Origin: Carposina sasakii
Taxonomy: Eukaryota > Arthropoda > Insecta > Lepidoptera > Carposinidae
Direction of reading: 5' to 3'
Assembly: GCA_014607495.2 (NCBI GenBank)
Contig: CP053148.1
Coordinates: 14,012,001-14,076,000, forward strand
Length of the DNA: 64,000 nt
The position numbers and the translations under genes are program-made. Position 1 is the first letter of the stretch. Every line of letters begins with the position of its first letter. Under the pieces are notes generated by a model, which was not told the origin of the DNA, did not search any database, and saw only the letters and a list, made by a program, of their open reading frames with translations. This document shows positions 1-12,234 of this stretch, in pieces.

Positions 1-632
1 AAAATCGTATTACCTAAGCCTATCGTTCGCTAATCGTTTGCTAAATTTTTGTTAGCACATTAGCGCCAAAGACGATAAAGTAGCGAAAAAAACTAATACA
101 ATGTAAAATGGCGACTGAGGAAACAGCTGATCTCACTTTATAAAACATTCTGAATGAATAGCAAAGGAATTTTTTTATCACACAGCCTACTGCTGGTTTT
201 TAACTTACTAATTGTTTGAAACTTTTCATAAAAACACATAGCACTTCTTAGAAAATAATAAAAAATGTGTTTCGTGCTAAATTATAAAAACATACTCGGC
301 GTGAAAAGCTAAAGATATATAAATGGAATACAATATAAATTATTTTACCACAGAATTGGCTGTATGGTAGTTCGTTTCTGCCAACCTAATATTTATCGCA
401 GTTTGACAGTTCGTTTGCTGGCTGATCGTTTTGCGAACTTTACGTAATACGAAAAAATGACAAATGTATGAGGCAAAGACGATTTTATCGCTTTGCTTCT
501 GCTTGATTGCTTGGCTCTGCTATTGCTCTTAGCTAATACGAAAAAAAATTAACATTCAAATGCAAAAATTGTGTATTTTTCGCACAATTTACGCTATGGC
601 TTTGCTTTTGCAAATTAGGTAATCAGGGGGCC
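1..632. mobile_element. AT-rich non-autonomous DNA element with short inverted ends
   Basis: The left end ATTACCTAA (about 9) is inverted at the right end as TTAGGTAAT (about 615-623). Its inside consists of variants of GCTAATACGAAAAA and TTTGCTTTTGC without open frames. A second, truncated copy (37.61-37.72 kb) matches the last 115 bp, including GCTCTTAGCTAATACGA and TTTGCAAATTAGGTAATCA. The element may start just outside the window. Confidence 0.5.
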
Positions 633-884
633 TATTATCTCACGATAACGAACGTCAGTACGTGACGCTGTTACATTTTATTTATTTAGCAGCCTGATGT
701 TCGACTACCTGTGACTGAGTTTAGTACCTAATGTTTGAATGCCATAACAAGTTTTATGTATTTATTTGAGATGACCAATTTATAAATGATGTATTTCCAA
801 TTGCTCATCGAAGAAATGTGTCACCCAGATATAGTAGGTAATGTACGGTGTCTTTAGTTTTGACATTTACAAATGTTTCCACAG

Positions 885-973
885 GAAACGTTCTTCTTCT
901 CTTCTGGAGGGATGCAGCAGCCGCCCAGAAGTCCCGCCAAGGTTCGCCCGACCAGTTCACAAAGGTCTAGCAG
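885..973 (+). CDS. trio: trio exon: linker after GEF1 (phase 0 in, 2 out)
   Basis: This is an internal exon of 29 codons plus two bases. A pyrimidine-rich acceptor ending in CACAG precedes it and a GTGAAA donor follows. Read in phase 0 it encodes a Ser/Pro-rich segment with ETFFFSSGG and PPRSPAKVRPTSSQRSS. The two leftover bases AG join the first base of the exon at 2168 to make Arg, followed by DLEDTLLDE. In Trio and Kalirin this stretch is the low-complexity linker between the first PH domain and the SH3 domain. On its own the segment would be hard to name. The call rests on phase continuity with the next exon and on the SH3 exon downstream. The upstream DH-PH exons must lie before the window. 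Confidence 0.72.
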
Positions 974-2167
974 GTGAAATAAAGATTTGTTACTGTACAA
1001 AAAATGTGCTCATTTTATAGCTCATACTAGCAGAATTATACATCTGGCCTCGCTATACTAAAACGTGGCTGTAGTCACTCCTTTGTGATCTTGCAGTTCT
1101 TGCTACCTCATTTTGAGAAGACAGGCGTGTGTATATATGTATGGATATACTGGGTAATGATAGCGGGTTCGTCTGCGTCTATGTACTCACTATACACGGG
1201 TAATTTGTATCTAAATAACTTAAATTTAACTTTTCTTGTACCTATATCCAGAATGTTTCACTTCTGTTTCCGCCAGGTAACTTGTTAGGCTGTAGGTGCT
1301 GAGCAAACTGTCAGACGTAACTTAAAGTATAAACTTTATCCATGTTTCCGCTCTTATAGTATGTATTTCACTTATTATTTGTGTATAATATGCAGTCTAC
1401 TATCTCTTATCAGGCTACTGTTTTTGCCTTTTACGCATATATACTGTACATATAAAGTAGTTATTCTGTGGTACGTTGATAAATATCTCTATTCTCGGTA
1501 CCGGGTGTTCAGAATTCGTGTAATGCAGCACGTTTTATCTCTGGGTGTAACTCTGTTGCCATTACAATTTAAGGGTCGTGAACTATGTATAAATGACAAT
1601 TAAATTTTCAGGAGAGAAAAACTTTTTTAGATTCGAAATATAAAATACGGCGTGAAAGTGCAAGCCAAGCAAATATTGATACGTATGCCGGCATCAGACC
1701 ATTGTTCTGAGGTGAAAACCATTGAAAATCGCAGGAAAATTCCAAAATTTTTCGACTATTTTAATTTTTTTTTAGCAATTCAATTGTGTAGTTCGTTTAA
1801 GTAGGCCTTAGATAGTCACTTAAAACCAAAATTTTAACTTATGGATAATATTTAAAAAAAAAACGTGGCGCTCCAAAAAAATCAATTAACTCATCAACCC
1901 CAATGGAGGGATGACAAGTGATCCAAAAAACAGAAATGTATCACACATTAACAAATAATAAGCCTATTTAACTAATCACAACATCGCCCGATACTTTTGG
2001 CACGGAAAGCAAACATTGCACATATTAAATTAAAAATGCATTTTCTAAGATTAATAACACTGACATATAATTCAAAACAATGGTACCTGTTCAGTATTTC
2101 AGTCTATTTGCCTGGATATCACTTACCCTTTATATATCTGTATTGAACGTCATACGTTTGTACGCAG
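974..2167 (+). other. trio: trio intron (1.19 kb)
   Basis: The intron runs from a GTGAAA donor to a CGCAG acceptor. It holds a short-retroelement fragment (about 1041-1145) and a copy of the 470-bp TIR family D (about 1649-2130). I see no coding sequence in it. Confidence 0.7.
1649..2130 (+). mobile_element. TIR family D, copy 1 (about 470-bp MITE)
   Basis: This is an old copy of the family best seen at 6855-7319 and 17825-18294. Shared blocks are AAGCAAATATTGATA at one end, TAGGCCTTAGATA, CAACCCCAATG, TGTATCACACATTAACA, ATCGCCCGATAC, and the right end CAGTATTTCAGTCTATTTGCCTGG. The outermost CAGGGTG bases have decayed. It is non-coding. Confidence 0.6.
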
Positions 2168-2264
2168 AGACCTAGAGGACACACTACTCGATGAAGCGGC
2201 GGAAAACTTCGATCGGAACTCACTGGCGTCATTCGGCAGCGGGAACACTACCGACTCCGATAAG
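2168..2264 (+). CDS. trio: trio exon: linker immediately before SH3 (phase 2 in, 0 out)
   Basis: This 97-base exon has a CGCAG acceptor and a consensus GTAAGT donor. Its first base completes an Arg codon carried over from 885-973, and 32 codons follow. The peptide reads DLEDTLLDEAAENF, then SLASFGSGNTTDSDK. It matches the acidic Ser/Thr linker just before the SH3 domain in vertebrate Trio, where an SIASRTSQNTLDSDK segment leads straight into the SH3 core. Here the exon ends exactly after DSDK in phase 0, and the SH3 exon at 35574 starts in phase 0 with GGAE, as expected. This gives the firmest link between the small upstream exons and the SH3 exon 33 kb away. Confidence 0.85.
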
Positions 2265-3383
2265 GTAAGTGGCAACACGTCAACGAACGTTACATAATCA
2301 GATCTTGTAATTTATTTCATGTCTTATTTGTAACTAATATATAAATTTACAAACATGCCAACCTTTTCTTCAATATTTTTACAAGCAGCTTCGTGCTAGA
2401 CTAAACAGATTTGTGTTTAGATAAATACTTGTATCCATTTGCCTTGGGAAAAGTAAGGGTAGTCAAAACACTCCCACTCATTAAAGAAAGTAAAGTATCT
2501 TCTTAACTGGCATTAAATGGAAAAAGCAAGTTGTTGTGTCTACTCAAATGAAAGGTGGTGAACTACGTTAATTTGCAAATAGTTGTAAACAAGTAGACAA
2601 CACAGATCGAGTTCCCGAGATCAAGCGACTTTTGCTCTGGATCGACAGACTCAACACGAGATCCCAGAGAAAAGTGTCTGTGAGAAAGTCCACTTCAACT
2701 ATTTAAATAAAGTCGGTCTTCTGAACTTTTTCCTTTTGTTAACATGGTACGATAACATTTCCTCTTAGGTACTCGTGTCAAAAAAGTAAGTACACAAAAT
2801 ATAGTAATATTTTTAACACGTGTATAAGAGGAAGATCAAAATCTTTTTTAAGATTATTCTTAAAGCAACAATTTTATTTATCTTAGCATTAAAATAAGGG
2901 ATAAGCAAAGGAATTGTTCTTTTGAATTATTTTAAATAGCCGTCTGTTTGTGAAATTTCTTCTTTATATTTTCGTGATTCCTAACGAAGTAATCTGCTCT
3001 TTTCCCTTGTTAAATTGCAAAATACACATTAAGGAGATCCTATTAGGTTTTTATTTCCTTTGAGTGGCGTATCCCTTAAAAACAAAGTCTTTCATTACCG
3101 AAAATACATATGTACGATCCGTTAAAGAGCTTTGAAACTCAATTAGGATTACACAATAGGGGAATTCTGTATTCAATCAGTACAGGTATTCTGTAGTTAA
3201 TACAGTTTCCTGTTCTGTGGAATAGTCAATGTGGCCAGACATTCTCTTCCGGTAGATATTGTGATATACGCGCTGTGTAGACATTCTATTAGTTTATCTA
3301 GACATTTAACATGACATCTATTCATCAAGTTTACGCCACAAGTCAAATCATGCAGCAGTTAATAATAATATAACAGCAGTGTA

Positions 3384-3511
3384 AGGCTGCATTTCCAATA
3401 TGCTACTACATTGCTATTTATGCGTTTGATATCATGGACCAATATGATTGATAGATATCACATGCATCTGTAGCAATGTAGTATAGCAAATCTCTTATGG
3501 AAAGGCAGCCT
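3384..3511. mobile_element. Short foldback MITE, 128 bp
   Basis: The ends are inverted repeats: AGGCTGCATTTCC at the left and GGAAAGGCAGCCT at the right. Inside them, CTACATTGCTA near the left pairs with TAGCAATGTAG near the right. The unit folds into a long imperfect hairpin without coding capacity. Target duplication is unclear. Confidence 0.6.
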
Positions 3512-3686
3512 AAATGATGCCTCACACGACATCCACTACGTTTGCTGTCACACTCACGTTTACATCAATTTAAGTGCTCTCTAACCGCTATAGAACGTCA
3601 GATAGACTAGTTAATTAAACAAAATCTCCTTAAAACTTATTACCATAACGGCGAGTTAATCTAATAAAATAATTTTGAAAACAACT

Positions 3687-3838
3687 CTTCTTCTTGGTGG
3701 TGGTGTTTAGTAGGCGATGAGCTGACCACCTGTCACTACTAACAGAACTTGTACATCTTATCTGTGCCCTGTATTCTGTTGGCCCTTGGTGCTCTGCCTA
3801 CCCCGTAGGGGATGAAGGCGTGATTATATGTATGTATC
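3687..3838 (-). mobile_element. Short interspersed repeat, family B (CTTACGGGGTAGGCAG), copy 1
   Basis: Read on the minus strand, this holds the motif series that recurs at 12.03, 14.38, 44.39 and 56.85 kb. The series is an ATAATCACGCC start, then TACGGGGTAGGCAGAGCACC, AAGGGCCG, and GTGACAGGTGGTCAGCTCAT. No protein is encoded. It is a dispersed short non-autonomous retroelement, with its family assigned only by comparison among these copies. A different short repeat (CGCTATGCTAAACATGG motif, about 3851-3955) lies right next to it. Confidence 0.65.
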
Positions 3839-5500
3839 TATGAAAACACCTTACATCTGTCCCCGCTATGCTAAACATGGTTGTGTGATCTCGTTTATGG
3901 TCCTGCGGTTTTCGCTACCCCAACAACGGAAAAACAGTCGTGTGTATATCTATGAACATTATTGCAAAAGGTTTTGAAAACTGTAATTAATAGAAATCGT
4001 ATGTAACCGACAATGATCGGTGTGTGCACATACTGCACTGAAGGTATTGCCATTTCGAAGCACCTGGGAATATAAATTCAGTTTGCTTAGCTATTCTGGC
4101 ATGAGATGTGCTTTGCTTTTAATTTTCCAGTCTGTTAATGTGCCTTCGTTCTACTTTGTACTTGTAATTAATTCTGGTCCGAAATTAATATAAAAAGGAT
4201 CTCTCGTAAAAGGGTCGCTAATATTAGCAGGTTATATTTGGTATAGAAAATGTCTTTCTTCGATAGGTTTTTCGCATGAAATGTTAAGATTTAGGTGGTA
4301 AGTACTTGGCTTAACTTACGAGTAGGTTACCAGCTCTATCGTGTCGTAATAGTAGTTTATTTTGTGTTAGGGTCAAACCGGTTACACTACACTGCAGTAT
4401 TTATTACCTCAGTTTTTTCTTTTAACAACTTTGGATTATTTAAAAATAGAAGGTTTTTCTTTTTATGCAGGTTCTGTTTTTTGTTAGTTTATTTTATATT
4501 AGACTTAACAAGGATGCTGCACCTATTTATCGTTGAGGGTTCTAACTATCTGAGATATATTTGTTGGTTAGTTAAGTTCCTTTCTAACCGCTATGAAGCC
4601 TTTTAGAGTAGGTAATTGTCTGTCTCGACGAACCATGGCCTTAAATAAATCTACGTACGTTCCCCAAGCTCGTGTTTTTTCTGAATGCTTTCATACTCCA
4701 AATAACTTCGTGTTCGTTGTTGTCTAGGCTCAATGTTTCTTAGACAGATGCGATTAAGGTTATCTATTCTCGTGCGAGCTAGGTGCCTAAAAGCAGCTTA
4801 GAACAATAACACTAAAACAATTTGCATCTAAAACTCACTTTCATACAACTCACGGCATTACACAAGAAATATTTATTCGACGGCGTAAGTTAAAACTAAT
4901 TAACCTACGTTTGATTAATCTACTAATCAAACATACCTATATATTCCTTAAAACACTATTATTACACACCTACTTTTTACTAATTAGCCTATTAATTCCC
5001 ACGTGGTTAGGTTAGGTTAGAGATAATCATAGTTGAAATTGTGTATTTTTGATCTATGTCTTTATCTGTTTGTATACTAGGCTTTTTATAAAAATGTACT
5101 AACCCCTTTGGTGAAACGGCAAAAATATATCTTTATAAAAATTTTAAAGTGTTAAAATGTCGTCGTGAGTAAAAGTGAGGTATTAGGGCCCTCTACCGTA
5201 AGTTCCGCGTGTAGAACGAGCGAATATTTCCCCGCGTGTAGGTACATTGTCGCACCGACTAATTTGCAGAATCAATCCGAACGGTGCTCTGTATTCAATG
5301 TTTACCCTTTATTTGTTTACCTGCTAGTGTCAGCTGTTTTGACAACGTTTTTCATATGCATAATTGTATAACTTACCCATGTTCTTGTACGTTTGGAATT
5401 AGAACTGTTAATACCTAGAAATACGGATTTTTATTGTAACAACGTCAATATAAGGTTAAAAAATCATACTGTATTATTCGTAATTTTGTTACATACATAT

Positions 5501-6084
5501 AGGGTTGCCGGGTCGAAAAATCAAAAAGCCGGACAGACCAGCCAGTTTGGCCGGACATTTGGGCAAAAAAGCCGGACACCATACTTTATGATATGGTTTT
5601 TTTGTTTTATTGTCGCTGAATACGAAAATTGACAACGCAACGTGCGCCAACAATCCAAGAATGATAACTACCTACTTATTGACAGACCGAGAGTGTTTGC
5701 CGGCAGTCTTCTGCGGGTCACTCTCGGTACCTTGTTCGTTTTCGAAATGTAAAAAGAGCTAATAAAATTGCCACTCCTTGCATGTGACTTATTTATGCAT
5801 TACTAAAAATTCGAGGAGTTTACGAGCCCCATAATTGAAAAGTGGAAATCAGCTTTAGCATAGAATAGATACGCGAGCGGAGCGAGCGCGAATTTTTCTC
5901 ATATTTAGCATGTTACTCACGTAAGTTGCCTATTATGAGACCCAAGATCATGTCTACGCCCCTGGATCCGTGCTTGGTGAAAAGCCTAACAAAAGCCGGA
6001 CAGGCCGGACGTGGCTAATTTTGGCCGGACACGCACTCAAAAAGCCTGACTATGTCCGGCTTTATCCGGACGCCTGGCAACCCT
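5501..6084. mobile_element. hAT-like non-autonomous element, 584 bp
   Basis: The ends are inverted: AGGGTTGCCGGG at the left and GCCTGGCAACCCT at the right. The flanks are near-identical 10-mers, ACATACATAT before and ACAGACATAT after, consistent with a decayed target duplication. The terminal ~100 bp on both sides hold repeated GCCGGAC motifs (four or more at each side), a sub-terminal repeat pattern typical of hAT transposase binding sites. No open frame of useful length remains. Superfamily is an inference from the CAGGGTTGCC-like end. Confidence 0.65.
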
Positions 6085-6854
6085 ACAGACATATTGCTTA
6101 TTCTTATACCATTTATTTTCTCTCCATAATATTATTTTTTAAAAAGGTCGTACTTTTCTGATCCACGCTACAGAAAACAAGTGAAAAGTGTTTCGCGCGT
6201 GACAAAATTATTTTGACTTTCATTGTAAAAGTGCAACTAAATACGCATTCATATACCCACAAAGATATGCCCGGGATGAATATTGGTTAGGTATTCTTTA
6301 TTTATCACTATTTATCTGAAGGAAAACCAAGAACGTTCTGAATTAATAGCATACCTATACGTATACATAACATAATCTTAAGTACCTACATTATAATTTT
6401 GGTGTAGATCAAATTCATCTTTGTGCTTTATTTACATTCTTGTGTGTATAGGTATATAGCCTAAATGATAATGTTATAAATATATGAAGTAAAGAACATG
6501 CCTGTCTAAACCAACCCTCCTTGGGAAAAACCTGTGGTAATTTTATGATCAATACGTGAAATACATCTAGTATTACGTATACGAGTTATTTGCCCTTCAC
6601 AGGATTTGAATTCAATATATATATATATATATTACGATTCGTTTTATCACGATCTCGGCACCAAAGCAAACGATGCGAGCTAGATTTTACGAGGAAACGA
6701 TAAACTTGTGTTAAGGAGATATAAAAGGACGCCCAATTTTTTTTATTGATTCGTGTCGAGTTTCTGACCTGCCTTAAAACACTGTATTGGTTGCCACAAA
6801 ATGTATTAAATTATCTTTTCGTACTTTTCGATAAGTAGGTACTAATTTGTAATA

Positions 6855-7319
6855 CAGGGAGTTTGTGACAGACAAGCAAATATTGATACCATGACTTCAG
6901 ACTATGATTCTGAGGCGGAAAACACTGAAAATTTTCACATGGGAATTCTAAAATTTTCCGACATTTTTTCATATTTTCAGTTAAAAAAAATAGCTTAGTT
7001 CGTTTAATTAGGCCTTAGATAATGACATAAAAATAAAATTTTAACCAAAATGTGTTTTTTTTTAAATGTTGCCCTCAAAAAAGTTCCAATAACTGATCAA
7101 CCCTAATGATGTCATAAGTGATCCAAAAACAGCAATGTGTCACACAATAATCAATAAACCCATTTAATTAGTCACAGGATCGCCCGATACAATTATCGCG
7201 GAGAGAAGATTACTGATAATCAAATCAAAAATACATTTCCTGCGAGTAATAACACTGTCGTATAACTCAACATACTTGTTCAGCATTTCAGTATTTACCT
7301 GGCGGTCACCCACACTCTG
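6855..7319 (+). mobile_element. TIR family D, copy 2 (465 bp)
   Basis: The left end is CAGGGAGTTTGTGACAGAC and the right end is GGCGGTCACCCACACTCTG, inverted with respect to each other. The interior matches copies at 1.65 and 17.8 kb throughout, including ACTTCAGACTATGATTCTGAG and AATCAAATCAAAAATACATTT. It has no coding capacity and is a MITE. The stretch 4.0-5.5 kb upstream holds only AT-rich intron. Confidence 0.7.
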
Positions 7320-8304
7320 GTGTTGTGAAATATTATACATAATATAACGTCACTTAGTAGGTAAGTGTAAAATACGTACATATTAAAAAACTAAAAATCC
7401 TTAAATGTGTCCGTAAAAATCAGGCTATTATCATGCACTTCTAGGAAAGTGATAGATAAATATGATGTGAAAGATTTTGTTGTTAATTCCTACGAACTTT
7501 AAATAAAGAGAAAAAAGGTATAAAACGCTTTTTATCTTGCAATTTGTAAGCAATAAAAAAGCAAATATAAGGTGTTGTTTTTATATGACTGAATTATACA
7601 TGTAATCGTGCTTGTAATGGGCACAAGTTCAGTCGTCCCGTAACAGCGTCAGAGATAATTGTTTTGTTCTCACTTGTTTTTACATAAACATAATGGTATT
7701 CTATCTCGCTCGCAGTTGCCTTTGAAGCTGTTACATATAGATAAGATGTGTATTAAAGCTTTGATAAATTGTCGTTTGATTTTATATTGGCACACTTTCT
7801 GTGGCTGGCCATATGTAAATAATATTAGATTTTTTTTTATCTAAAGACAAAAAACATGAAAAGTAGGTAATGCGCAGTTAATAAACTGAGTTAATTTCAA
7901 TATTAGATTAGAGTTAAAATTCGACTTAGGATCTTTGATAAAACTGTTGGTAATACTATCCTAAAAATACAAGTTTCAGCGAAACAAATAAATTAATCAG
8001 CAATAATCTCGACTAGTAAACTCACGGTAAATAGTTCTAAGAATCTTAACAAGCGCCTTGCTAGAGTCATGCTTTTTAGATTAGACAAAGCAAACTTACG
8101 TTTATAACGCAAAGAACAGTACTTTGTTCATTTGAGCCGACATCCCACATTTCTGTCAATTACTACTCGTTCCATATTTTCATTTGGAAACCTTTGATCA
8201 TTTTAAACCTTTATTCTTCCTTGCAGTCATTCATTTGAATGGTGGTGCCTTGATTATTTTTCATTCTATCTCCAAAATCACGCACAGCTTTCCATAATAT
8301 TATA

Positions 8305-8400
8305 TTATACACACACACATGGCTGTAACCCCAAAAATAGGGTCTGCAGGATCACGAGAGAACACCTACAGACACGTTTAGCATAGCGGCCAAACATGTA
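8305..8400 (-). repeat. Short retroelement fragment (CGCTATGCTAAACATG family)
   Basis: On the minus strand the segment reads CCGCTATGCTAAACGTG, then CTCGTGATCCTGCAGACCC. Related fragments sit near 1041-1145, 3851-3955, 40170-40235 and 58130-58215. It ends in a CA dinucleotide run on the plus strand. Confidence 0.5.
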
Positions 8401-9016
8401 AAAAGTCAAGTGACAAGTTGCATTCACATTACTCTGAGAGAACATTAAAACCACAGAAAATACATCTGTTGAGTCCATTAAAAAAAAGCTAATTTGATAA
8501 TGGACCAAGTAAATGTCAACTTTCTTTTCATAAAACTGAAATTTTGCAAATAGACTCGGAAACTTCTTACGATACTAAACTTGTCTGGACACAGCCAAGG
8601 ATTCCAAACTTAGTTAAAGCTTACATAAATTTCTGCAGTAAACACACCAAAGTTATCTAGTTTTCATCCCCTTTGAGCAGTGTTAATTAAACCACTTCCG
8701 TTGTATGGAAATGAGACTGAATTTTGTTAAAATATACTTTAATTCTAAAAAACACTTCTCTTCATCCTAACATACCTATTGGTATATGATGCATTTATTT
8801 AGATTTTCGGCTAATTCGCATGTATCACTTGTCCGATTCTCATATTGTTTTCTTTGCTCTGTAGAATTTATTTTTGTAATGGTTTCTAATTTGTTATGTT
8901 ACTATAACCTCGTGTACTTCTCCTTTGAATGGATGAAAGGAACAAATATTGCGCAGGCTTCAAATGAATGGGAACAGGGTAGGAATATAATGACTATTAA
9001 CACGTGAAATTAATGA

Positions 9017-9050
9017 AAACCGAGTGATCCCTTCACTCGGTTTTTATTAA
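9017..9050. repeat. Perfect small hairpin
   Basis: AAAACCGAGTGA and TCACTCGGTTTT form a perfect 12-bp inverted repeat around a 5-base loop, followed by a T run. It looks like a bacterial terminator but sits in a eukaryotic intron, where no such role is expected. Confidence 0.6.
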
Positions 9051-10209
9051 GGAATAACTAGTAACGAAATAAAAATATATCTGTATTCAATACCGTTTTG
9101 ACTGACAGTTCACTACTAATATTTATGAAAGCCATTATTTATGAAAGCTATAATTCTTAAGCAACATCGTGTCGCACCGCCTCCAGTCATCTCGGCAAGA
9201 CGCATTGCTACTGTCTACCATGTACCACATTGTAGAACATCGTTTTGTCGCAGTTTCTAGTATTACTTGTGTTCCTGGTTGTATAACAAGTATGCTAGGA
9301 TTACTGGACCACTTCTGAATAAAAATTACTATGACTTTGGGAGAGTAGTTACAGGGTATCTGCAATCTTTATGTTATGAAGCTACAGAAGAACTGTTGTT
9401 ATGCCATTGTTAGATAAGAGTCATGTTTCGCAGAAAAGTGTGGCGTGTTATTGTTGTTATTGTTTTTCTTTCTTTCTTTTTTCTTTTTCTTCTATACTAT
9501 GTAGTACTTCAAATAAGATGCAGGCAGTGGTGAGATAAACTATAATAATATTATGTGCTATATAATATGTATGCATATGTGTATGCAGGTATGTATAATT
9601 ATGTTGTGTTCATCTATTTATGTATATATTTATTTGTATTTATATTGTATTACATGTAATGTATGCATGTGTGTATATAATGTGTATATGTAGATATTTA
9701 TGTGCGTGTGTGTGTATGTGCATGAATGAATGGTTAAAAGGCAAATTAAGTAATGCGAGAGGGTGAAGCTACCCTGCCGCTATACAGTTTTATTACTAGT
9801 GTGGAAGGTAGAAATCACTATTCAATACTGTAAACGGATTTATGGTCAATTTCAATACTAGAGATCATATAGAATGTAGGATTTTGATATTCTAAATTTT
9901 AAATTTTGTATAAAAACAATGGAACAATTAATCTGAAAATGCAAAAATCCTTTGGGATCGGTTATTGGAATTGGCTGCTAATAGAATAAACTGTAAGCTC
10001 CTACAGTGCGATTGACCGTTATTAATAATAATATAAGTACCTATGTGAGTAGGGCAACACCTAAATGTTTGTGTACTATGTGGTTTCTCGATGTATGCCA
10101 GCCTAAATAATACAATGCCTATCATCTGCATCTATAACGCCTTTTAAAATGACCATAACAGTATTGAATTGTACTCTGAATTGTATCTATTCTTTTTGCT
10201 AATAAATAA

Positions 10210-10860
10210 ATTACTACAGAGTCCCGGTTCTTTGAGAGGCGTGCATCGGGCCATAGCCAAGATGTAGAGGCCCTTTTAAATTTTCAGCATTAATATGGTA
10301 TGGGATACACATGGCGGATACCATCATCGAGCGCACAATATGATACACCCGGTGATGGTCCCCGCCATGTGCAAAGACTATTGGAGTGCAGATCTAAGTC
10401 GTGCGATGGAAAACTAAGATCATGGGCTATAGGGTTGAATGTTGGGTGGCTGGATAAGGGCTATTTCATATAGGGAGACTATCGGACGCCTGCCATTACA
10501 ATCTAGTACCAAACTTGTTAGGTGGCAGGCGGTGACTTGCCACCCGTAATTTAAGGCCATGAGGTGGGCTTCCCATAAGTGGCGCATGCCGGGGAGGCAA
10601 CACCGGCGCGGGCGGCTAAGGGTGCAGAGAGGTGAGACTGCGGGGCGTGAACGTTAGTTACCCCCGGCGTTATGACATTTTACACTTCCCACCCTGGAGC
10701 AAAGGTTCCGCTCTTGCGCTGTTCGCTCTTAGCCAGCCAATGAAGGCAAGCTAAGAGTCGAGGGCCAAAGATGGTAAAGTGGCCTTCTGAACGCGGGTTC
10801 GTGGTGACGCCAATCACCAACAGCTTCGCCACAAAGCTGCCCTGCAGGCTTATTATCATT
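10210..10860. repeat. GC-rich transposon-like block without reading frame
   Basis: This is a 650-bp island of markedly higher GC inside AT-rich intron, with segments such as CCGGGGAGGCAACACCGG and GGCGGGCGGCTAAGG-like text. Its edges are abrupt. Neither strand carries a long open frame. It resembles the untranslated part of a non-LTR retrotransposon more than a promoter, but no second copy in the window tests that. Confidence 0.35.
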
Positions 10861-11115
10861 AATATTATGAAAAGTTTCTGCGTAGTTTGTTTATTTTATG
10901 TCAGGCGTGCTAAATTTCGAATAGGTAAGTAACCCCATACCGCCATTGTATCAATAGAACTCCGCCTGTGTAAAAAGTTAAAGAGAAGAAAATCATGAAA
11001 TAAATATGAATACAAATAGACAGAGAAAGCTAAGGTAAATAAAAGAGATGAAGATAAAACAAGAGAGAAAAAGATATGATAGAAGGAGAAAGTATATCGG
11101 CTAGTTTATCGTAGG

Positions 11116-11909
11116 CATGGGCTAATCATATCCGGGAAAGGATTGAACATGTAGCAAATCACTCCGACTATGGATATATATCCTTTTAACATATCCAACT
11201 CCGCGTGCATGTCCGGGAACGAAGAGATTAAGTGGAGCGAGATATGACTGGGATTGGTTTGGTTAGGTTGTTGTAGGTGTCCTTTTAACAGATCCAACTC
11301 CGCGTGCATGTCCGGGAACGAAGAGATTAAGTGGAGCGAGATATGACTGGGATTGGTTTGGTTAGGTTGTTGTAGGTGTCCTTTTAACAGATCCAACTCC
11401 GCGTACATATCCGGGAATGAAGAGATTAAGCGAACCGAGATATAATTGGGATGATCTATCCAAATAATAATTAGAATATTTTGATAGGCGTATTTAAAAA
11501 TCACTAAATAGGTACACTAAAACTATTGTCCTAAAAATAATTCCAAATCCAAACAGCTTTTATTTACATTAAAAACAAAATACTTAAGATCAAATATAAA
11601 ACGGAATAAATAGAAATTTTGAAAATTATAATTACGAAAACAAATATTTATACTAAACGGCATGCCTGTCGCTCGTGAGTATTCGTATATACTCGTGTAA
11701 TGTCGTTACATTCGCGCTCATGCGTCTACTGCGATAGTACCGCGCGTTCCGGCGCGTTCGCATTCCGTCTCGCTCACTTATTCTTATCTTCGGCATTATT
11801 CGGTAGGTCGGATATAGGATATGGTAACTTTCTTTAAAGTGAAGGAGTTGATTCATATCCTCCTCTGGATATATATCCGAGGATATAGTTGTGTCCGGAG
11901 TTACCCATG
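11116..11909. mobile_element. TIR element with internal 99-bp tandem array
   Basis: The ends are CATGGGCTAATCATATCCGG at the left and an inverted TCCGGAGTTACCCATG at the right. Both sides are flanked by the direct repeat CTAGTTTATCG (11101-11111 and 11911-11921), a likely target duplication. The interior contains the 99-bp tandem units at about 11180-11450 and many ATATCC motifs. A minus-strand frame (11106-11504) stays open only because the repeat unit is a multiple of three. I do not regard it as a gene. Confidence 0.55.
11180..11450 (-). repeat. 99-bp tandem repeat, about 2.7 copies
   Basis: The block CCTTTTAACAGATCCAACTC recurs at about 11182, 11281 and 11380. The two central units are nearly identical and contain CATGTCCGGGAACGAAGAG and GACTGGGATTGGTTTGG. 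The outer copies have diverged. Translated on the minus strand, each unit gives a 33-residue repeat with SSFPDMHAELDLLKG. Confidence 0.8.
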
Positions 11910-12030
11910 TCTAGTTTATCGCTGTATCTGTTGCAGAATATCTATTGAATATCTGTTCTTTAATCCGCAATAAAATCTTCGTTCTACGAAATACACCACA
12001 AATCGGTTAATGGTCAGTAAATAAACGTTT

Positions 12031-12234
12031 TAACATACATACACACATATAATCACACCTTTATCCCTTACGGGGTAGGCAGAGCACCAAGGGCCGATAG
12101 AACCACATGGTGCCACTTCTGACCAATTTTGAGGGTATAGTTGAGATGTACAAGTTCGGTTAGTAGTGACAGGTGGTCAGCTCATCGCCTACAAAACACC
12201 AAGACCCTCTTGTCCCTCTACTGACTTGTACAGT
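12031..12234 (+). mobile_element. Short interspersed repeat, family B, copy 2 (fullest)
   Basis: This is the fullest copy. It has an ATAATCACACC start, CTTACGGGGTAGGCAGAGC, AAGGGCCGATAGAACCACAT, and GACAGGTGGTCAGCTCATCG, and ends near CTGACTTGTACAG. It is nearly identical to the copy at 14.38 kb over about 190 bp, so both insertions are fairly young. Confidence 0.75.

Noticed and set aside
4295..4606. 103-residue plus-strand frame with hydrophobic stretches
   Set aside because: Composition (Phe, Leu, Tyr, Val) is that of AT-rich random DNA. No splice sites or conserved motif.
9017..9050. Rho-independent terminator
   Set aside because: The hairpin plus T-run has the shape, but the DNA is eukaryotic intron.
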